Shown here one piece after another: positions 48,665 through 60,346 of a stretch of 64,000 bases of DNA (its first letter is position 1; every line of letters begins with the position of its first letter). Under the pieces are notes generated by a model. The model was not told the DNA's origin and ran no database searches. It saw only the letters and a program-made list of their open reading frames with translations. Source of the stretch: Purshia tridentata (Eukaryota > Streptophyta > Magnoliopsida > Rosales > Rosaceae); contig QANT01002862.1 of the NCBI GenBank assembly GCA_003254885.1, forward strand, positions 186,001 to 250,000, read 5' to 3'. A program made the translations under genes and the position numbers.

Positions 48665-50925
48665 TTATTTGGGTTGCCTTTGACCAACCATCCTGGTTTA
48701 TGAAAGAAGCTGTATTTGTTAAACTTGCCACTTCCTCATTCGATAGCTTCTTCATCCATGAGACACGATGTGCCATGTTTGCTCCGGGGCCACTACAATT
48801 TGCCTCTGAATATGTAAGTAAATCCCTGTTCAATCGTAATTGCCGAATAAGTAACCTAAAAAACTATATAGTTTATCAATACATTCAATAAGTTCGCATC
48901 CTATGCAAATGTTTGTATCGATCGATGAAGCTCTCCACAATCACTCAACAATGAAAATTATTAATCAAACATAGAGAAAATATATATACTTACTCATGGC
49001 CATTACTCCTTGATGCGTCCCAACGTTCTGGGATAATGATATTATCCATATATGTTCCAGCAAACAATACTCTGGAGAAATTCCTATATGCTCTTCCTAG
49101 AGATATAGGGCCTGTTCCAGATACATGACAATCTTTAAATACAAAACCTGTACTTTCATTGGCTCCTTCACGACCAATTGCTGTAATACAGCCAGAATGC
49201 CCTATTTTGTCTGTTATTGAATTTATTAGGCATTTCTGCAAAAAATTTGATTAAATGTGTTACGTTTTTAAAGACCCAAGAAGAAAATATTTTCTATTAG
49301 TGTGAACAAAATGAAGATTATGACTCTTAATCACCTCATAAATTGACTGGCCATTGCCCCAAATGAAGTCTATGGCACCTTCAATAGTGCAATTATAGAA
49401 ATAGTGGTGACCTTTGGCATCGCTTAATGTATTGTTGATGCAAAAAATTGGAGGCTCATTGAACCAACGTGGATGAGGAAGGGTAGACTTGGTCTCGCTC
49501 CTTCAATCTTGACTCTTTGATAACTCCTGTATGAGAAAGAGAACAACAGTGGGGACTTACACCAGTGAGGTGTTAGCTAAGAACCCTCCGGTGTGTAAAT
49601 TAGAAAATAGTAAAGAATTACTCGATCAATCTCAAGAGCTAGGCTTGAAATCAATCCAGATGATATCTGTTTTCTCTGTATATTTTCTCTTTTCCTTTTT
49701 TTCGATCCCCTTGAAAGTGAGAGAAATGGGCTATTTATAAGCAAGACCCCAAATACCTGCATGGAGATGAGCGGTTGTCACTGGGCCACGTGGAGACATC
49801 TGCTTCGTTCATATCACCCACTAGGCCACTTGATCATTAAATGCAACCATGGTGGGTGGGTGAGGGGATGAAGCAACTAATCAAATCATGTCCCCCCTGT
49901 GTCAGATAGAAGACTTTTGTGCACCTAACATTTGGGCATGTATCCCTTGGGGAATGTGTACTGCGGCTCGATGCCGACTTAATCCGCATGAATCCGACCC
50001 GATCCCATTACTACCGAACTGTCCTGTGAAACCGACCTCGAGCTGGGTAGATGAGACGAACTGTGATTGACTCTACCGGTCTCTGAGTTCGGCTCGGCCA
50101 TACATACTCGGCATGCAGCCATTCTTTGGGTCAACGGTCAACGCGGCCAAAAGAGGACACGTGTCGGACATCCGATTGTACAAAATATGGATACCGATCC
50201 GAGCGCCAACATGTATCTTGCACGCTAAGAAAACTAGAATGATATAAACTTGCTTTGTCTCCGGCAATTGCAGCTGCAGGTGCCCAACTAATATTCGTCT
50301 TCCCATTGCCATCCACCTTGAGTGGTTGGTTATATGTATTCTGACAGGACCAAAAATAAGCATATATATCAGCAATATAGAGAACTTAATTTCGATCATA
50401 AGATAATTATGATAGGTTAATAAGGTTCGCATCTTTTGTACGTAACCAAAAAAAAAAAAAAATACTTGATATATACTTAACTATAAATACTATATTTCGT
50501 GCCACAAAATTATCTGCTTCTAACTTAAATGTAGGACTGTTAATAACATCTCCACCATCTCCATATGCGATTACAGGGAAGTGATCAGAGTCTCCTGCAA
50601 GAATAATATTAGGTTTCTGTATCACTATATATGAAAATATAGCATGTTAGAGCTCAAAATTTATACTACAGCTAATTAAGAAATAAAAATTCAAAATGAT
50701 ATGTTACTTACACATAAACAGCGTAGTTAATGTGGATACGAGTCCATGCTGAGCTATTCGATGGAATGGAATCAATGGCTTTCTGTACTGAGGTAAACTT
50801 TCCTTGACCACTCTTATCAACTATGATTGTATTTATAACATCCTCTTGAAGATTATATTTCCATGCATCCAATCCACCCAAGAAAAAGAAGAGAGTCAAC
50901 ATATTATTGATATAAAATAATGCAT
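48665..50925 (-). pseudogene. Pectinesterase pseudogene 1, interrupted by a solo LTR
   Basis: Five-exon pectin methylesterase relic, colinear with the intact copy at 58,964-60,346. Exons: 50925-50712, about 50616-50482, 50340-50217 continued at 49432-49335, 49235-48994 and 48825-48665. Lesions seen: (1) a 2-nt insertion in the signal-peptide codons shifts the ancestral ATG (50925) into TGA, although a later ATG at 50902 restores the frame; (2) a 17-nt net deletion at the start of exon 2 removes the VEKVVIP-type segment after GxY; (3) a 779 bp solo LTR splits the conserved QDTL motif of exon 3 exactly within QDT|L; (4) an extra G near the end moves the normal stop out of frame. Recognisable remnants are [18 protein letters not shown] and SEANCSGPGAN. 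It cannot encode a functional enzyme. Confidence 0.93.
49433..50211 (-). mobile_element. Solo LTR of an LTR retrotransposon, 779 bp
   Basis: Bounded by perfect 5-bp target duplications TGTAT (49428-49432 and 50212-50216). It starts TGTTGATGC and ends GCGCCAACA, so it has the TG...CA ends and short terminal inverted repeat typical of an LTR. There is no internal retrotransposon coding sequence or second LTR, hence a solo LTR. Read on the minus strand it carries TTATAAATAGCCC (near 49,727-49,740), a good TATA box, followed by a plausible transcribed region, so I place it on the minus strand. Removing it and one TGTAT restores an uninterrupted pectinesterase exon. Confidence 0.92.
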
Positions 50926-51750
50926 ATATATTGCAAATTAAACTTAAAAGATGAGCTTAAAAGATTTGCAGCAATGAGATTCTAACACACTTTTTTCTTG
51001 GCTTGAGAAAATGATGAAATTCTTGAGTCTTATATACAAGATGAAAAACGAGTGCTGTGTACCTGCACAATTATTTTGGTTGGCAGATTGGATATTTGAG
51101 ACAATCGAATCTATCCATAAGTATGATATTTGGGAAAAATTTATGTCATTGAAGTGAAAAAATGACAACAGTTGATCCAAAAAATCTTTAGAAATTAATT
51201 GGGAATTTGGGATCTATATATCCTAATATGTATATCTATATATATAATTTGACATCTTACTGACCGTATAGTAGGTGCTTAATTAGTCATGCCACATATA
51301 AGACCACATTATCTTCACCATCGGATTTCTTCCCTATATATTCCTACTTCATATATTTCATATTTACAGTTGCTGATTTTTAATTTGTTGACTTTTGACT
51401 AAATATGTATTTAGATCCGCAGACCGTTAGAAATATTATTCTGTTGCCAAATTGTTTGGCAACATATCAATTTTATATTATACATACATGTATTTATACA
51501 CACTTTGAACTCGGTAACACACCATAAACCACATAACAGTCTGAAAGAACATTTTATCGATTTTATTCTATTGAAAAAGCAAATTATACTGAATAAATAA
51601 TTTAGTAAAGAAAAATAAACTAATTAACCACCCCTAAGACTTGCTAAACCGAATTTGCTTAATTATCCAAGATGGAGGGACCTTTAATTGGAGGATAATA
51701 GAAGATCAAACCCTTAACTTGCTCGTTGGGTTATAAGATCGACCAGCTGC
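50926..51750. other. Upstream region of PME pseudogene 1 / 3' flank of PME pseudogene 2
   Basis: AT-rich DNA between the two pectinesterase relics. It contains a conserved TATA-like element (51,029-51,036) and no other gene. Confidence 0.6.
51029..51036 (-). promoter_or_regulatory. TATA box of PME pseudogene 1
   Basis: Minus-strand TATATAAG about 105 bp upstream of the ancestral ATG, within a block (CTT-GTATATAAGAC-CAAGAA) that resembles the corresponding region of the other two pectinesterase copies. Confidence 0.5.
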
Positions 51751-53142
51751 TTAATTACTTGGTTGCTTTTCCATCCATCCCTCTTGGTTTATGAAAGAAT
51801 TTGTAGTTGTTAATTGTGTTACTTCTTGATCTGATAGCTTCTTCTCCCACTTAACACGTTGGGACATATCTGCTCCAGGTCCACTGCAATTCACCTCTGA
51901 GAATGTGATTAAATCCCTGCAATAATCACCCAAAAAGCAAAAAACAATCAAAGGATATAATACTCGATCTTGCACAATTATAATCATTAATTCTCTATCA
52001 CCAAAAAAAATCAAATGAGGATATTGGAAAAAACAAAAAAAAAAAAAAACTTACTCATGTCCTGTACCCCATGCTGCTTCCCAACCTTTTGGGGTAATAA
52101 CTTTGTCCATATACGTTCCAACAAACAATACTCTTGAATATTTCCTGTATGCTCTTCCTAGATATGTAGGAATATTTGATCCAAAAACGTGACAATTTTT
52201 GAATACAAAACCACTACTTTCGTTTTCGTGTGCTGTAATATAACCATAACCTATTGCATTTATGTGACATTCCTGCAAACAATTTGAGTCAAGTACTGTG
52301 AATACACTTTCATGGTCAGCCTTGCTGTTTAGGGAAAGTAATATCAGAAAATATATAAAAGGAATTAATTTGACCTCATAAATTGACTGGCCATTTCCCC
52401 AAGTGAAATCTATAGCACCATCAATATAGCAGCCATAGAAATAGTGACGACCCATGGCATCATTGAGTGTGTCTTGATAGCTCATGAAACTACAATTATA
52501 AAAACTTGCTTTGTCTCCAGCAATTGCAGCCGCAGGTGCCCAAGTAATTTTGTTCATATCAGTATGTACACGGTCATATGTATTCTGTCAGGACAAGAAT
52601 GATCAAACTGTCATTTTGAGGCTGAATAAATCACAATTAATGGCTTCAAATATACATCAATATATACATACATATATATGCTTTACCTTAAATACTATAT
52701 TTCGTGCCACGGAATTGTCAGCAAGCAACTTAAATGTCGGACACTCAATAACATCACCAGAATCTCCATATTCAATTGTAGTAAGACGACGAAGATGTCC
52801 TTCAAGAATAATGTATGGTTTGTCTCTAGGGATTACAACTTTTTCACTAGATATGCAAACACAGTAAAACTTGAAATTTATGGCGTAGCTCAAATATATA
52901 TAAAAACTTTAAAATAATTAACATGTTACTTACACGTAGGTACCATGGTTAAGTTGTATACGAGTCCACACTGCATTATTTGATGGTATGGAATCAATGG
53001 CTTTTTGGACCGTGTCAAAATTCCCTTGTCCATGTTTGTCGACTATGATGGTATTTGAAACATCTTATTTTGTTGCAACGTGGCGTGCATCCAATGTACC
53101 CCAGAAAAAGAAGAGAGTCAATATTACTATAAGAGACTGCAT
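51751..53142 (-). pseudogene. Pectinesterase copy 2, single nonsense codon in exon 1
   Basis: Five exons with intact splice sites and phases: 53142-52934, 52846-52687, 52584-52375, 52272-52055 and 51916-51751. The signal peptide (MQSLIVILTLFFFWGTLDA) is followed by an in-frame TAA at 53065-53067 (codon 26) where copy 1 has Glu. Apart from this, all downstream codons are open to the TAA at 51751. Pectinesterase motifs are present: GTYVEKVV, YQDTLNDAMGRHYF, the DFTWG variant of DFIWG, and LGRAYRKYSRVLF. Exon 4 is 24 nt shorter than in the other copies. Downstream Met codons exist, but a product from them would lack a signal peptide. It may be a young pseudogene, or the stop may be polymorphic or an error. 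Confidence 0.88.
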
Positions 53143-53203
53143 TTTGTAAAACTTTGAAAAAGCTGCTTGCAACTATTTTGAAGAAGATGATGAAGTTCTT
53201 CGC

Positions 53204-53211
53204 TTTATATA
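53204..53211 (-). promoter_or_regulatory. TATA box of PME copy 2
   Basis: Minus-strand TATATAAA, 62 bp upstream of the ATG, flanked by sequence resembling the other pectinesterase promoters. Confidence 0.6.
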
Positions 53212-53689
53212 GAAGATAGAAGAGTCAAACTGGTGTGTCTAATGCAAAGTTTTTGCTTCCAGATTGGCTTGGATTGAGGCGATATTTACTAATATTTCAT
53301 GTAATTCAGGTGAAAACTGATGACAACCTTTTCATCACCAAAATCTTCGAAAAAATTAATTGGGATTTTCCTATTAAGAATATAGATAATTAATCCTAAT
53401 GGGGAAAGGGAGGAGATATTGTAAAAAGTCAACGCAAGAAAAAAACAAAAAGGAATTTTGATGACATGCATCATGTATGTTAATTAGAATCTTTAAATTC
53501 ACCAGCTACAATTTTTTTGCTATCACTCCTTTTGAACGTATATTTAACGGCTGTCATTCAGTTTTGAAGATCGTGACAACTGATGGCATGATCTTTTTCT
53601 ATCCATTTTCGGCTATAAGTTAGTTTTTTTTTTCCTACTCTTTCAAAGTAACTGCATGCTATCATGTGATATGGAACACATGAGACCCC

Positions 53690-53985
53690 TTCTATTAAGA
53701 AATCTCTTAAATAATTAAGAAAATCTAAGAGATTTTTTGTAACTAGAGTTCACTCCATATAATATCTTGATAATCGAAAAATTCTAAACCGTTTATTTTT
53801 TTTTTGAAAAATGGCAAATGGCATTCTGAGAGGGTGTCGGTCGAAAGTCGATTGTGGGGTTTCGATTCGAATACCAATCAGATATCATCTTTAATTAAAA
53901 TACTAAATGAAGTGAACTCTATAAAAGATTTCTTAAATAAAATTATTTGAAAGATCTCTCAATAATAAATATCTCTAGACCACAT
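53690..53985. repeat. Imperfect inverted repeat, possible degenerate MITE
   Basis: The left arm (TTAAGAAATCTCTTAAATAATT ... AGAGTTCACTCCAT, from 53,694) pairs with the right arm ending near 53,985 (ATGAAGTGAACTCT ... AAGATTTCTTAAATAAAATTATTTG). The arms are diverged, and I could not identify a target duplication. Confidence 0.45.
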
Positions 53986-54937
53986 ATCATATTTTTAGTA
54001 TTGAGAAAAATAATTTTCTTACCTAATATTTTAATATGAGATGGTGCACAAATATGATAAAATATCAATGATTTTGGTACAATATAAATACATATAAGAA
54101 AGTTTCATATATATGACATTAGTAATACATATAACATTATGGTAATTAAGAATGGGACATTGCCTCTATCATGTGTTGAGCCTCTTTGGCTTTGGTACTT
54201 TATGCATGCCCCTCCTGAATAGGTGGGGTGTACGTGGACCGTGTGGTCCTGGCTCTTGGGGTTTGTGGAGCCTGTGGAGGATTCTTTGGCTGCAGTTTGA
54301 TGATGTTCTACATAGTCTATGCAGCATCCCCAGTGCTGTTGTTCAAAGCCTTTGGTGTTAAATGACAACGCGAATATGAAAAGATACATGAGTCTGCTAA
54401 TACAAGTTATACAACTATACTTAAATGTGATAGAATAATATTATTGGTCGCCAATACGAATTATATTCTTATCCAGTCTTCAGTAAAAAAGTGGGATAGA
54501 CACAATACCAGGGCTCTACATGAAGGCCCTCCCCTTTAATTCCACTTTATGCAAACCTTGGTGCTATGTAATTTGTGCAATTTTTGGTGTTATATGGTCT
54601 CAGTCTCACCATATGCGGATTAATTATGTTTCTCGGTTTCATTGTACTTGAAAGTAATATATTTTTCAACCCACTATATCATGAAATTTGATTGAATGAC
54701 TAGAATATCTTATGGCAAATTATATATGCAAAGGAACTCATGGCTCAAGACACAAAGCAGATTGGTCTTGGTGGTAATTAAATTCATCTCTACCATAATG
54801 GGGGGCACGTGTAAATCCACGAAGTAATCCATTTGCCCTGCAAATTGAGCCTAGCATATTTAGCCTTTGGATCACAACCGTGAACTGTAGAGTGTAGTGG
54901 AGGAGCAGAGTGAAGCCATTGAAGCTTTTTCCCCAAC

Positions 54938-57900
54938 ATGCAAACTGAGAACGAGAAAGAAGGCCCAACAGAGACCCAGATCTCTGGCTCTCAATGCGCT
55001 GGTGACATGAATCCCAATGTAACCGTTTCTGGGTTTGATGGGAAAAGCTTGGTGGAGAGCTCTGAGACTGAGAGTTTCTATGAGAAACTCAGCAAGTTGA
55101 ATGAGTCATCTGGGCTGAACCTTGTGTGAGTTTGCTAATTTTGAGAGTTTAGACTTCTGGGTTTTCTCTTTTCTTTTTTCGCTTTTGAAATGTGTTGAAA
55201 GCAAGGATTTTTATGATGGGTTTGTTTATACTATGTTTGGTTCTTGAGAAACTCGTGGGAAAATGAAAGCAAAGTTGGAATCTTTCATCAAAAGTGATGA
55301 GCTGTATTGTAATGCATGATGAGTCCTTTGCGAATGATTTCTTTTTTCGCTTTTGGAACGTGTTGAAAGCAAGGATTTTTATGATGGGTTATTTTATACT
55401 ATGTTTGGTTCTTGAGAAACTTGTGGGAAAATGAAAGCAAAGTTGGAATCTTTCATCGAAAGTGATGAGTTGTATTGTAATGCCTGATGAGTCCTTTGCG
55501 AATGAGTTCTGACCTTTGATTTCCCAAAAAAAGTGGCCTTTTTGTTTGCATGCTTAATTCAGAAGTGCCACTGAATGTATTGGGGCAAAATTTTATGGGA
55601 ATAAAACTTGGAAATTTTGATTATGCTAAGAATCTGCCTTTGAAAGGTCTCTTACAGTTTCTTTGTCTTAAATAAACACTGGCTTACTAATTTAGATATT
55701 TCATGTAGAGTATAAGGCAGCTGATATGATTGGAATGCTGGTTACTGGTTTACATATTTCATCCTATTCTCATGGGTTGATCTTTGCTCGATTTATTTCA
55801 ATGTGAAAATTAATCCAAGTATATTACTTTTAATGGGCAGTTTTAATGCCAGACAAACAACTCTGGACATGCATCAATTTTACAAAGAAGTTATTGAAAG
55901 AGGAGGATGTCATCAGGTTTATTTCCATAATTTGCTAATTTTAACCTATTTATTTAGTGAAAAAGAAAGGAGAGTCCATAACCATGTTATAAAGTATCTT
56001 ATATCTTCTCCTTCTCCCTTTTTTCCTAAAAGTTAATTAGTTACTTTATTCTATTTTATCTTGATTCATTGAATGGTACCTTAGCGGCATCTGAAAAGTT
56101 TGTATTATGATATTATCTGAACTTACATATATGTGGTTCTGATCCTGTTGGAAGTTATTTGAAGTTCTTAATCATTTAAAAGAGAATATGAACTATTTAA
56201 CTATTAAGTACTTACATTATTGCGGTAAAAGAATAAGGTGTGTGTGTGTGTGCTCTGCACACAGTCTATGCATGTGTATCACTTTTTTTATGCGAAACAA
56301 GGCTTAGATGGCACCATACATGCATAAATATTAGTACACGAAATGATGAAGTGATTTCACCTGAAAATTGGAAGGAATATTATTGAGATCTATAATAGCT
56401 CTTTTAAAAATAAAAAATGAAAAATTGCTATGAGTTATATATGATGTGTTTTCAGGTTACCAGAGATGGGAAATGGCATGAAGTTGCATTCGCCTTAAAT
56501 TTGGATGGGAGCAATTCAAATTATGCTCTACTTCTTGTAAAGCTTTATGCACTTTTTCTCTACCAGTACGAACAAATTTACTATTACAGGGAACCTGTGA
56601 AAGCTGCTTCAATTCCAGGTAAAGAGGAGCTACTTTTATGGCCTATATTTTAAATGTTTGACAAGCTCTACAAACAAGCTCTAGAAGCAATGCATGTATT
56701 AATATGCTTTTGGTAGTTTTATAGTTGAATGTCTCTCTTTTCAATTAGATTTACATTTAATTGCTTGCATGGACATAAGAAGTTTCAGCAATTTTGTAAT
56801 ATAATTGTATAATTAGTTTCCTAGTATAAACTATATGTATTAGATAAGAGGATGCTTATACTATCAGGATAAAATTTTCAGGTGTTACTTTCTATGCTGG
56901 GGATACCTCAGGAATAAGGGAAAGGAAATGTAGGGACAAATCAGCTCAGACATTATTTGAAGATTATCCTGTGGAGGAGAAGATGCTCAAAGAGTATTGT
57001 CATCCAACGTTGACAGGTATGCCACCATTGGGTTCACTTGGTTTAATAAATTTAGCAAACTAAAACATTAATCGTAACGTTGTAATTGTACATTTAGTGG
57101 TTATCGAACTTACAAGGAATCGAGTAGGCTTAAAAGGTGGTCCTATTACTCAATTAAGTCAAAGCTATAGTTGAAACTGAGTTCAATAGAGACCATGGTG
57201 ATTTTATAGTTTTATTCAACTTACTCAGAAACCTTGTTTTGTAAATTTGAGTAGGTTCTGTGTCTGCAGAGCAGAAGCAGTTACCCCAGCTGCACTCAAA
57301 GAGCAAAGAGATGAAACGCCGTGGTTCTCGGCAAGGGGCACGAAGTGCTTATCATATCTTCCTGAAGAAAGAATGTGAGCGATTAAAAAGTACTCAATCT
57401 GATAGACTCAATGGCATAAGTGCCCGAGAAATGGCAAACAATGCATGGAAGTGTCTCTCTGAGAGTGAGCGACAGGTAGAATTCCCTTTAGATTTCTTCC
57501 CCTGTTCTTTGGTGAATGCCTCAATTTGTACATGTTCTGTGTTTATGTTTAGTCACTTAGGTGTATACCTTTTACGTACTTTATTATATGCTATCTATTC
57601 AAAGCCAAACCTTAAGGCAGCAATGCAGCCCTGAACTTACTGTGAAGTAACTTAAGGATTAAACAATCAACCTCACTCTCTTCAAGCTTTCAATTTCTGC
57701 AATGAGGCACCACATATCTTTTAATACTCTAGTTGGGTTCACACCCAATTACTAAAAGGAAAGTTTATCTGCTTAAATTGTTAGAATAAAAAATTCATTA
57801 TTTGGTAGATCAAGTTAAGACAATAGGTAATCTATCATACATGGTATTAAAGTTTACAAGAAATTATGTTTTTGATTCTCAAATTTTTAAATCAAATTTG

Positions 57901-58273
57901 TTCCACACATGATAGGGAGTGTTGAATTTTATCATCAAGCAGTGGAAAATTTGAAGTGGCTTGACTTTAACAGTACAATTTGATTGTTGCTATCATTCTT
58001 CAACTGATGTCCACCCTTTGAATGTTGATATATGTGTGTGTGTGTATAAACTATATTTCTATATATTTTGTTTATTTCATTTCCTTGCAGCCATACATTG
58101 AAGAAAGTAAGAAGGAAAGGGAAAGATCTGCCCAGGAAGTGGTTGCTGATGAGGAAAACCAGGGGATGCAAAATGCAGAGATGGAGAAGCCGCCTTCGCT
58201 GGATGGTGACTTCCACGTGGATTTGCAACCTGATACAGACCAACCCTCTTGTGGAAAATCAATCATCAGTTGA
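54938..58273 (+). CDS. ARID-HMG DNA-binding protein (HMGB9/10/15-like)
   Basis: Plant-specific nuclear architectural protein combining an AT-rich interaction domain and an HMG box; the Arabidopsis relatives bind AT-rich DNA, some with pollen roles. Six exons: 54938-55125, 55841-55916, 56456-56618, 56882-57016, 57255-57475 and 58091-58273. They total 966 nt (321 residues), phases consistent. The ARID spans about residues 42-140 (ETESFYEKLSKLNE, LDMHQFYKEVIERGGCHQV, GKWHEVAFALN, YALFLYQYEQIYYYREP). The HMG box spans about 207-275 (SRQGARSAYHIFLKKECERL, AREMANNAWKCLSESERQ, PYIEESKKERER), followed by an acidic tail. Intron 1 contains a 168-bp tandem duplication. The gene lies on the plus strand between two minus-strand pectinesterase copies, so the array is not contiguous. 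Confidence 0.93.
55173..55508. repeat. 168-bp tandem duplication in intron 1 of the ARID-HMG gene
   Basis: Two adjacent units start CTTTTTTCGCTTTTG at 55173 and 55341 and are about 95% identical. Sequence is AT-rich and non-coding. Confidence 0.95.
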
Positions 58274-58963
58274 CTTGACCAGTACAATCCAGAAGGAAGC
58301 GCCGGATGACCCCGTTCCACAGAATGACTTTAGTAACTGATCAATGTTGTTCACTTGATTTTGCGCAACTCGAGAAGCAGACAAACTCTAGAGCTTCAGT
58401 CAAGGTTGCTTTTTGAATGGATGCTTGTACATATCCTTCTATGACAAGGTGTTTTGCATATGGTATGCTAATTTTGTGGGGGGTTTTGTATATAGTTTGT
58501 AAATGTGTTCCCTCTTGGTGAACTGTGCCTGCAGCCTAATATTTTGTTGGTAAGGCAGCTGCAACAGGGTTTGCAATGTCCCCTAAGCCCCTTCCCTTGA
58601 TGCATGTAATCAAAGGCTTTTGTTTTTGGCTGTATCCCCCTTTGTTTAAACTGCAAAGGTTTCTTAGTAAGTTGACCCAATGTATAGATGAAGCTGCTTA
58701 TGGTCTGCATATCCATATTTATATCTTCATAATCTTTTTTTTTACTTGCACACTCACTAAATCTCTACAATACACCAATAATCTCAACTAATTTGATAAG
58801 CAAATGAATCAAAACTCATTTATTAATATCAAGTGTTCCAACATCTAGTAACATGTATGATCATTCCACAAAAAAGTAACATGTGCAGTTCAGGGAATAT
58901 AGTAACATCCCCTGGGACTTGCTGATTCAATGATTTATGCAAGAGGCTTTATGTTTTGATTTG
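58274..58963. other. Convergent 3' flanks of ARID-HMG and PME copy 3
   Basis: Untranslated 3' regions of the two convergent genes. No further gene seen. Confidence 0.65.
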
Positions 58964-60346
58964 CTACTCCGGTTGCTTATCCAACCATCCATCTTGGTTT
59001 ATGAAATAAGTTGCATTTGTTAGATTTATCACTTCCTGGTTCGATAGTTTCTTCTCCCAGTGGACACGTTTAGACATGTTTGCTCCAGGTCCACTGCAAT
59101 TTGCCTCTGAAAATGTGGTTAAATTCCTATTCGATCAATAAAATGTCAAGAACAAAAAAGAGCATACATTAGACAACCTTGCACAACTATAACCATTCTC
59201 TTAATCATGAACAAAAATTCAAGTAGGAAAGAACTTACTCAAAACCAGCACTCCATGCTAAGTCCCAACCCTCTGGGACAATAATATCATCCATATATGT
59301 CCCAGCAAACAACACTCTAGCGTATTTTCTGTATGGCCTTCCTAGAAATATAGGGCCTGAACCAGACACATTACATTGTTTGAACACGAAACCAGTAGTT
59401 TCGTTTGTGCTCTCGCGACCATTTGCTGTAACATAACCAGCGCGACCGATTTTCGATGTTGTTGAATTTATCTGACATTTCTGCAAATGTATATCTGAGT
59501 GTAAGTACATGAAACTAAATGTATCATTTTTCTGGTGGTGTTAGGGAGATGAATAGGAGAAAAACTAAGGCTTTTAACCTCATATATGGATTGGCCATTG
59601 CCCCAAATGAAATCTATTGCTCCTTCAACATAGCAGTCATAAAAGTAGTGACGACCCATGGCATCAGTCAATGTGTCTTGCAAGCTAATGAAGGCACAAT
59701 GATAAAAGCTGGCTTTGTCTGCATCGATTGAAGCCGCAGGTGCCCAAGTAACTTTCCTCTCTTCTATGTCCGGTTGCAGAAGAACATTATATGTGTTCTG
59801 TTACGACCAAAGTAATCACCAAAGTAAGTTAGATTCAATATACTGTTAAAATTACAAATCGAGCGAAAACAAGCAGAGAATCTGAATCCATATACTTAAC
59901 TTTGAATGTTATATAACGTGCCACAAAATTATTTGCATGCAACTTAAATGTGGGACTTTCAACAACACTACCAGCATCTCCGTATTCGATCCTAGTAAGA
60001 CCATTTTGGTCTCCTTCAAGAATAATATAAGATTTGTCTTGAGGAATTACAACTTTTTCACTGGTATATCAAATAAAGAACAGATTAATTAGCATATGGA
60101 TTCTATTGCATATATTATAATAAAAGCTCTGAAATGATCTGTTCCTTACACATAGGTACCAGAGTTAACATGAATACGAGTCCACATCATGTTATTTGAT
60201 GGTATGGAATCAATGGCTTGCTGCACTTTAGTATAATTTCCCAGACCATCCTTATCGACTATGATGGTACTTGTAACATCATAACATGCACCCAATGCAC
60301 CCAAGAAAAGGAAGAGAGCCAATATCTTTGATATAAACGATTGCAT
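58964..60346 (-). CDS. Pectinesterase (pectin methylesterase), secreted, no PRO domain; intact copy 3
   Basis: Cell-wall enzyme that removes methyl esters from homogalacturonan, freeing carboxylates and methanol. Five exons: 60346-60150, 60060-59901, 59797-59579, 59480-59239 and 59126-58964, total 981 nt (326 residues), all phases consistent. The signal peptide is MQSFISKILALFLFLGALGA; no inhibitor-like PRO domain follows. Motifs: GTYVEKVV, LQDTLTDAMGRHYF (QDTL), [12 protein letters not shown] (catalytic Asp in DFIWG) and LGRPYRKYARVLF, where the usual LGRPW has Tyr. In the first catalytic motif the usual Gln of QAVA appears replaced: the aligned segment reads TWAPAASIDADKASFY. The same W-APAA replacement is in both pseudogene copies, so it is ancestral in this subfamily. 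Resembles the group of putative pectinesterases 55/63. The only apparently coding member of the array. Confidence 0.94.

Larger units (their letters stand above)
53143..54937. other. Divergent intergenic region between PME copy 2 and the ARID-HMG gene
   Basis: Holds two promoters facing away from each other and an inverted-repeat element near 53,690-53,980. No gene recognised between them. Confidence 0.6.
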
